Positions 41,301-50,500 of a DNA stretch of 64,000 nucleotides are shown piece after piece (position 1 is the stretch's first letter; the number at the start of each line of letters is the position of its first letter). Under the pieces are notes generated by a model. The model did not search any database and was not told the origin of the DNA. It saw only the letters and a list, made by a program, of their open reading frames with translations. The stretch comes from Prunella strophiata. Taxonomy: Eukaryota; Chordata; Aves; Passeriformes; Prunellidae. The translations under genes were made by a program, and so were the position numbers. The stretch is taken from assembly GCA_036583965.1 (NCBI GenBank), contig JAZBQD010000025.1, positions 14,529,145-14,593,144 of the forward strand, given 5' to 3'.

Positions 41301-44300
41301 GACCAGGGCACCTCCCAGGGCACAGCCCTGGACATCCCAGGGCTCATCTCCAGGCACACCCCCGGGCACATCTTAGGATATCCCAGGATATTCCAGGGCA
41401 CCTCCCTGGGCACATCTCAGGATATCCCAGGGCTCATTCCAGGGCACATCCCTGGGCACATCTGGGGACACATCTCGTGATATTCCAGGACATTCCAGGG
41501 CACATCCCAGAACATGCCAATGCCGTGGTGCCTCTGACTGCCACAGACACATCTGTGCCAGGGCAGAGGCACTGAGAGGGCTCAGAGGTGCTGAGGGGAG
41601 AGGCCAAAGAAATGTTCTGCTCTTTTCCCACCAGGTGAGGCACTGCTGGAGCAGCTGTGCCACAGCACCTGCCTGGTGCTGCCCGGGATAATCCTGCGGG
41701 GCCCGGAGCCGCCCCCGTACGTGGCACTGCTGGAGGAGCTCGTGGGCAGAGGCTTTGTGGTGACTGGAGCTCGCCTGGCAGTGCTGGACTCACCCCAAGC
41801 TCTCTGCATCTCCCAGCTGCTCAGCAGGGCCAAGGGCAGTGTTGCAGCAAAGGTATGGAACAGCTGGAGCTGGGCTTTGCTTCCTTGGCACAGAAGAAAA
41901 GCTTTGCTCTGATGTGCTGCCCCGAGGCTTTGGTGGCACTATGGCAGCAGTGCCTCTGAGCCCTGGCACCTCTGGTGAGTAATGTGGGCACTGGGGACAC
42001 TTCCTGATGGTCCTGCATCCCTGGGAGCCCTCATGGGAATGGCCCATCCACCACTCATTTACTGAATGTTTCATTGCAGTCAGCCATCACCCTGTTGTGT
42101 GTGCTCTGCTGCTGTCTCCTCTCTTATTTCTTCATATAAATACAGTTTTTGTTTTCCTTTCTCAAATCAAACCCCATTAATCCTCCTCTAAAATGCTAAA
42201 AATCCTTCTTCTTCTTCTTCTTCTTCTTCTTCTTCTTCTTCTTCTTCCTCTTCCTCTTTCTTCTTCTTTCTTCGTCTTGGTCTTCTGCTTCTTCTTCTTC
42301 TTCTCGGACTGTGCCCTGGAGCCTGAGCCAGAGATTTTCCCACCTGGAGTGTTGCCTCCAGCTCTGGGGCTCCCAGCACAGAAAGGAGCTGGAGCTGCTG
42401 GAGCCAGTGCAGAGGAGGCAGCAGGATGATCAGAGGGATGGAGCAGCTCTGCTGGGAGGAAAGGCTGAGGGAATGGGGATTGTTCACCTGGAGAAGAAAA
42501 AAGGCTTTGGGGTGACCTAACTGTGGCCTTCCAGTTGTGAAGGAGCTACAAGAAAGATGGAGAGAGATAATTTACAAGGAATGGAGGGATAAGACACAGG
42601 GAATGGCTTCCACTGGCAGAGGGCAGGGCTGGATGGGATATTGGGAAGGAATTGTTCCCTGGGAGGGTGGGCAGGCCCTGGCACAGGGTGCCCAGAGCAG
42701 CTGTGGCTGCCCCTGGATCCCTGGCAGTGCCCAAGGCCAGGCTGGATGGGTAACCTGGGACAGTGGAAGGTGTCCCTGCCCATGGCAGGGGTGGGACAAG
42801 AGGATAAGATGGGCTTTGAAGGTCCCTGCCAAGCCAGGCCATTCTGTGGCTCTCAGTAGGTGCAGCCCAGCCTGGGGTTTGGGCACAGGGTGTGCTGCTG
42901 GGCTGAGCTGACATTGCTCCACAGCAGCAGAAAACCAGGCCCAGGCTGTTCTCCCTTGGTGTAGGAGAAGCCCACCCAGGCAGGAACCTTGCCTGGGCAG
43001 AGCTGGGAGGTGGAATGTGCAGGAAAGTGCTGTCAGCAGCAGAGTAAGCAAGGGAGGAAATTATTTACAGTGGCAGTAGCAAACCAACAATCACCCAAGG
43101 GCTCAGCAGCCCCTTCACAAAACACAAACATTTGGGCTTCCAGCTCTCAGTTCTAAATCTTGGGTGTTACCTGTAATAGGAGCATGTAAGATCTTTTCAG
43201 GTTGTGCTTTTTAAAACTGACAGCATCCCTTTGAAGTACATCTGGATGGAACAGCAATTACATCTAGCAGCCAATTAGTGTAAGCACTGCTTGCCTGTGC
43301 CCTGAGTCCCCTGAGGATCCATCCCTCTGCTCAGGGAATGTGCACAGCTCTCTAGGAAGGACAGATCAGCACTGGGGGAGCAGAGCCATCCCTCCCTCCT
43401 CCTGTCAGAGATGAATGGCCCTGGGCACAGCTGGTGTGTTTCCAGAAGGGTCTGGCACTGCTGAGCCAAAGGTGAATGTCACAGCCTTTGCTGTCTCTCT
43501 CTAGGAGGGAGATGGGCTGCTTCAAGTACTGAGTATTTCTGCTAGAATATCTCAATATTTCCCTGTCTTGGTGTTCCTGCTTCCAGCAGAGGTAGGGGCT
43601 GAATAACACACCCAGACACTGCTGGTTTTCACTCAGAGAGGGCAACAGGAATCCTGGAGGGCTGTGGGGATCACAAACAGCTCAGACATGGCACTGGCTC
43701 TGCCTGGGAGGATCTGTTGCTCTGTGACTCCTGTTCCTCACCCATCAGCCAGACTTAGAGACTGCTCCAGGTGCAGAGCAGCACCAAAGCTCTGTTCCTC
43801 CCTCTCTTGCAGTGCTCCCTGCTGAAGGATGGGCTGTGCCTGGTGCTGGCAGCTCAGTGGGACAGCACTGTCACCTCCCTGAGCTCCCTGCTGGACAGGT
43901 AAGGAGGAGCTGCTGCCCTGAGGGGGGGCACCTCTCTTCTGTGCTTCTCACCAGGGCAGCTCTGCACAGTCACCTTGTTCATGGTCAGTCACTGGGAATT
44001 GTTAAGGTTGGGAAAGATCAAGTCCAGCCAGGAAGCAGCACATTCACCATTAAACCAGGCCCTCAAGTGCCACATCCACACATTTTAACTCTTCCAGGGA
44101 TGGGGACCCCACCACTGCCCTGGGCAGCTGTGCCAGGGCCTGACCACCCTCCCAAGAAGAAATTCTCCCAATATCCAACCTAAACCTCCCCTGGCACAGC
44201 TTGGGGCCATTCCCTCTCCTCCTGTCCCTGTTCCTTGGGAGCAGAGCCCAACCCCCCTGGCTGTCCCCTCCTGTCAGGAGTTGTGCAGAGCCACAAGGTC

Positions 44301-46241
44301 CCCCCTGAGCCTCCTTTTCTCCAGGCTGAGCCCCTTCCCAGCTCCCTCAGCCCCTCCTGGTGCTCCAGCCCCTTCCCAGCTCTGTTCCCTTCCCTGGACC
44401 CCCTCCAGCCCCTCAGTGTCTCAGGTCATGAGTGACCCAATACCTGAGAGTGTCCCCCAGTTTCCAACTCATCTGTCCTCTACTCAGGACCTTTAAAAAC
44501 CAAGTTGTGTCCTTTGTTAAGGACCTGCAGTGTCCATAAGGCTCAGCAGCATGGTTCCATGAATACAGGGAATTCTCTGAAATTAGGACTCACATTGGGA
44601 ATAGGCCTGCTGAATCAATAAAATTCCTAGGAGAAATAGTTTAGCATATTTTATGTTTGCTGTGAAGGAGAAGAAAAATAAAAAAAAAAACACAAACAGA
44701 AAACCAAACCTTAAAATAAACACCAGAAAGCAAAATCAAAAATTAGCCTCTTAAATAAATCACCAGAAACTCTGGGTAGAGGATGTATAAGCCTGGAAAA
44801 ACAAACAGAACCCCTCTGCAGGGACTGATTAGTGAAAGAGAGTGATTAGCAGGGCAATTAACCCTGTGTTCCCCAGAGGGAAGGGCTCCCTGCACGGGGC
44901 TGGTATTTGGCACTGGCATGTGCAGCTCTCACACATGGCTCCTCTGGCACAGGAACCAGAGTCAGGTCTGTGCCACATCCCATGTGGAGCAGCCCAGCCA
45001 TGCCAAAAACCCCATCCTGGCTTTGGCTGTGCCCTCTGGAGGGCTTCCAGAAGGTGCTGTCAGTGGATTCAGGGATGCTGGAGTTGGCAGGCTCCAAGGG
45101 ATCAAAGCTGCACCTCAGAGTTCTCATTCTTTGCAGAAATGTTCCCAGGGCCACACCTGGGAGGGATGGTTGGAACAGATTCCATTGGTAACTTTTCAAA
45201 AATGTTTTTGAGCTACTGACAGCATTTTGACTTTGCTTCCATTCATTTAAAATCACACCCTTGGGAGCCACATCCCAAACCTTCCACTCTGCAAGGAGAG
45301 AAAAACAGCAAGTTAGCCAAGGCCTTTGTGGTGAGATTTCTCCCAGCTTTCTCTGGTTTACAATGAAAAAAAAAAATGAACTTTTGGGAACCCTGGAGGT
45401 CACTGCTGGAGGCAGTTCTGGGAGAGTCACTCAAGATCCTCATACCTCTATTTTCCCCAGCACCCAGTCCTGGGTGCTGTTAAACAGCCCAGCACCCCCT
45501 GTCCTTCAGGCTGGATGTGATTCCAGGGGCCAGTCCCAAGGCAGCTCCTCCAGAGACACCTCCTGTGGCTTTCAGAGCCCCAGGGGCTGAGCAGGAATCA
45601 TTGTGTGAGCAGGATTGGTGTGCCAGTCTCTGCACCTTCACCCCCCTCCTGCTCTGCACAATGGATGAACTTCTGTGCTGAGCTCCAAAATATCCTTATG
45701 GGGGTCAGGAGGCACTTCCAAAGGGGAGGGTCCAGCCCCAAACAACAGGATTTACCCCTAAACAGCAGGATCCAGCCCCAAACAACAGGATTTACCCCCA
45801 AACAGCAGGGTCCAGCCCCAAACAGCAGGACCCACTCTGCCTCTCCCAACAGTGCCAAAACCAGCTCCAAAAAAGAACCCAAAAAAACAAAAACCCCCAA
45901 CATTTTTGCCTTCACGATGGAAAATGCCTGTGGAAGGGAGGGGCAGCAAGGTGTGCCCGAGGGTGGGAGGAGGGAGGGCTCTGATCCTCAGGGAGATGAA
46001 GAGCTCACACCCTTTTTGTCTCTCAAGCCATCGAATTTTTTAAAATGAGCCTGCCTTCACTGCTGCCTCCCAAGGACACTTCATGCCAAGACATCTTCAA
46101 TTTAAATAACACCAGAGGTTAATTACTCTCACAGCTCCATCAGCCCTTTCTGTCCCAGATAAATCAGTGGATATTTATCTCCCTGTCTCTGCCAGGGCCC
46201 AGGATTGCAATACCTGCCCGGGTCCCTGCAGTTCAGCTGCA

Positions 46242-46332
<91 letters not shown>

Positions 46333-47496
46333 TAATCCCTCACCCTGTGAAGGGATTATTTTGCAGCCCTTGAGTCCCAGCTGAGGCACATTTCTCTGGC
46401 TTTGTGCCACGGGGAGGGACGTTCCCATCTGTATGGAAGCCTGGCTGTGATGTCAGAGATGGGCTGGGATAAAGAGGAATCAGGTGTTGAGAGGAACAAT
46501 GTGGGCTCTGCCAGTGAAGCTGCTCCTAGTCCTGAGCCTGTTAAAGCTTTCCTAAGCCAGCTCTGCCAAGGCCAGGCATTCACATCCTGGGGGGTTTGGA
46601 GGCAGCCCCAGAGCCTCCTTGCTCCTTGTTCAGCAGCAGGGCCCCCTCTGGCTGCTCTCTGGACATCCAGGGCATTATTTCTGCACCAAAAGCCACTGAG
46701 CACAGAGCAAGGGACACAAACAATGCAGGTGTGGGCACAAAAGCAGCCTGGCACTTTGGTTGCCTGCCAAAAGTGGAGGCTGGGAAGGTGCCAAGGGGAG
46801 CTCACAGGGCAGAGGGGGTGTTTGGAAGGGGTGAGGGAGCACTGGGGACCCCAGAGAGGGAAGTGACCCCATCCTATCCACAGACAAGGTAAAGCCATGT
46901 GGGACTTACCTTTCTTGTTCTGTCAGCATCTGGCTGCCTGGATGGCTCAGGATGAAGCATCTGAATTTTCCCTGTCATAACTTGTTTTCACAGCCACATT
47001 TCCTGGCTGCAGGGTGGCAGAGGCAAGAATTTACAGCAGTAGATTCAAAGCAACTCCTGGAAGGAAGGCATGCTCTGCTTTTTATGCATGACAAACCAGA
47101 TTTAGCTGCCTTAAGAGGTGATGCTGGTTCCACAGTGATTACTCCTCTATGGTTTAAGCATTTAAAAAGAACTTTAAGATTGTCAGGACCTGTGTTGTGC
47201 ACAGACTTAGCAGCTCACCTGGTTAACTCAGCTCCAGTAGGCAGGGTTTGGTTAAAGCACCCCCAAAACCAAGCTGCAGCAGGAAAAAATTAGAGTTTAG
47301 GCCAGGCTTTGTGCCTTCCTGCCTTGAAACAGGGAGTGCAATCAGAGCAGAAGCCGAGGGCTGAGGAACTTAGCTGGATGTTTTTCTCTCTGATGAAACA
47401 TTCTTACCAAGTGCTAATTGCTGCTAGCAGGGAGCGATGTTATCCCTATAGGAAACTCATCCCGGGGAGCTTTGGAGGGGAAGGAGGTGTAGAAAT

Positions 47497-47539
<43 letters not shown>

Positions 47540-50500
47540 AACACATGGGGTGTAAAATCTCAGAGCTGTTGAAAACCAGTGAAGGGAAAACTGTTGCCAA
47601 GCACAATACCTGGCTGTGGGGGCAGGGAGCAGGGAGTGGTTTCCACAGCCCCGGGAGAGATTTCCAGCCTGAGGCTCTGAGTGTGCACAGAGTCCCTTAA
47701 AAAGCACTTCTGAACTTGGTACCTTGCCTTTCCTTTTCTGTGGAATACATTTTGTGGTCAGGTGGCTTGAGGAGGGCCAGAGCTAAACCAGGACTGGTGA
47801 GGCAGTGCCTGCTGCTCCAGGCAGTTTGGTAAATCCTGGTTTTGGGGGAAGACACCCAGATGATCTCAGTGCAGAAAAGCCCCTTGCCCAGAGCCAGGTA
47901 CCCACATTTATGTGCATTTCCCACTGCCCCAGAACCACCCTTACCCAACTGGACATGGCTTGTCCAGTTTGTATTTCAAGTTTGTTTGAAGGTTTGTATT
48001 TAAACAGTGCAAAGCCATTTACAGAAAGCTCTGTGAAACCCAGGATTTAGCTGTGTAAAGAGGAGCAGCAGCAGATGCCCGTGGCTGGAGCTGCTGGCAC
48101 AGAGCTCAGACCTCCCCAGGGCTGGGTCATGTCCCTCCCTGCCAGCTGACATGGCAAACTAACCCTGCTTCCCTTTCTCTCTGCCCCCAGTGCCTGCTGG
48201 CAGAACCAGTCTGTCCTGGACACTGCAGAGCATCTCCTTTACCCCCAAAATGAGAAGCAGGCAAGTAGAGAAGTTTGTGGTGTGGATATGTGTTCTTTGT
48301 GCTCCTGTGATGTAGGAAACTTGTTAATATTGGTTGAAATTTCAAAGAAAATGATAACTTTTGTGAGTCAGAGGTGGTGACAGCCCCAAGCCTTGGCTTA
48401 GGCTGAGAGCCCAGAACATGGGGAAGGTGGGACCAAAATCCTGTCAAACTGTCTCCCACATTACAGTGGTGACACAGTTTTGAATCTAAACATTTGGAGA
48501 TATTGATAAGGGCTCTATATTTTCCATAGAAATTCTGTTACTTTTTTTTTTTTTGTGAAAAAAATCAACACTGAGAAAAACATCCTGGAATTATGCAATG
48601 GTTGGGGTTGGAAGGGACCTTAAAGCTCATCCAGTGCCACCCCCTGCCATGGCAGGGACACCTTCCACTGTCCCAGGCTGCTCCAAGCCCCATCCAGCCT
48701 GGCCTTGGGCACTGCCAGGGATCCAGGGGCAGCCACAGCTGCTCTGGGCACCCTGTGCCAGGGCCTGCCCACCCTCCCAGGGCAGAATTTCAAGTGTTTG
48801 TGATATTTGTCAAAAATAGTGACAAGAAATGTTCATTCAGCCCTGTGGCCAAGCTGGCACAGGTCCTGTGTTCTGAAAGCTGCATTTCAGAAGCCCAAAT
48901 CCAAGTGGAAGAGGAGGAGTGAAGCCATTAGCCATTCCAGGGATGGTCTAGCTGAATATTTTCTCAGTAACTTCAGCCCAAGAAAGGAAACACTGAGCTC
49001 CAGACATGTGGGCAGCTAATGGGAATAAACTGCATAAATACATTCAAAATTCGGGCTGTAATCATCAAAGTTTAGCTCAAAACAAATGAGAGGTTTGGAG
49101 AGAGGAGGCAGAGCCTGAGGAGTTGAGATCAGGAGATGGGAAGTCCTGGTGGAGGTGTCCCTGCCGGGCCAGGGGGGTGGAGGGACATGAGCTTTAAGGT
49201 CCCTTCCAGCCCAAACCATTCAGTGATTCTGTGATAAAAGACTTGTGGAGAGTGAGAAACGACAGCAAGTGGACAAACCTCTCCTCTGGATCCCTTTTTC
49301 TTCCCAATAAAAGCCCAGCAGGAGAGCGAGATGTGTTTGTAACCTCATCTAACACATCAGAGCTGCTGCCTTCAAGCACCAGCGCTCCAAGGGCTGAGCT
49401 TTAAAAGGCACCGAGCCCTCTTTGAAGTGTGCATTGGTGCTTTTAAGGCTGGCACGGGCACCCCGGGCACTGCAGCCCAGCCCTGCCTGCTGCCAGCGTG
49501 CCAGGCTGTTGCCAAGGAATGTGCCAGGCCAGCAAGTCCAGGCTGTCTCCTGATTTGCTTTGAAAGGACATTACATCTCTGTGCCTGACATCAAATCCCT
49601 TCTGCCTGCCGGCGCTGGGGAGCGAGCCTATCAGGGAGAGGCTTAGAGATGTGAAAAACGCCAATCACTTGGGTTTTTTAAAATTTTTAAAAGTTTAATA
49701 GAAAGAAGATGGTTATAAAAATAGTGATATAATTAGAGTAAATAAAATTTGAACAGTTTAGATAGGACAATATGAGACAATAAAAACAAAGAGTTACAAA
49801 CCAGTTTGGGTGCCCTCCTGGGCAAATCAATCCCCCAAAGCACACCCATTAACAGAGGATTAACCCTTAAAAGCAATAACCTGTTGCATATTCATATACC
49901 CCATGCATGATGCATAGATTCCATTCAAAACCGAAGATTTCATCTGTTTTTTGTCATTTTTATTTCCTGAATCCCTCGGTGCCGGGCAGACTCAGCAATG
50001 CAGGAAGAATTTGGTCCCTTCTGACAAGAGTCATAAATTCTTTCTTCTCTGAAAGTTTTACACATTCTATAGCTGGTACCTATATGCCAACCCCTCCTTT
50101 CCTTTCTAAAAAATCTCGCATACATGGTTTTATATATTTTTTTCCTAACTAAAAAATACAATTTAATCATAAAACTACAGTTACTATACTATTAAAATAT
50201 GAATACAACACTACTTAATACAATATAATAGGTGTAGTAAATATCTGCATAGAGCCATATAACATGTACTTTTCACAGAGGGCTTTTTGTGCTGGAGAGG
50301 AGAAAAAGCAAATATGCTCAGCCCTTCTCCCTGCTCCTGGCAGCCTGGCATGTGCAGTCTGATCCCCCTGGGAGCTCGGAGTTCCAGCTGGGACAGCAGC
50401 ACATCTCCCTGGGGCTGCAGAGAGCACAGCAGCAGCTCCTGCTGGTTTTGCAATGGGTTTTTTCCTCCCAGCTTCAGGGTGGGTTCAGGAATCACAGTGA

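Noticed and set aside
41030..41663. Frames of 100-180 codons rich in Gly-His-Pro or Val-Pro-Trp
   Set aside because: They are translations of the CAGGGCACATCC minisatellite.
46129..46428. Poly-Asn / poly-Tyr frames
   Set aside because: Produced by the (TAA)n microsatellite.
47460..47537. Retroposed gene ending in the 37-bp poly(A)
   Set aside because: No coding or structural RNA similarity upstream of the tract and no target duplication seen.
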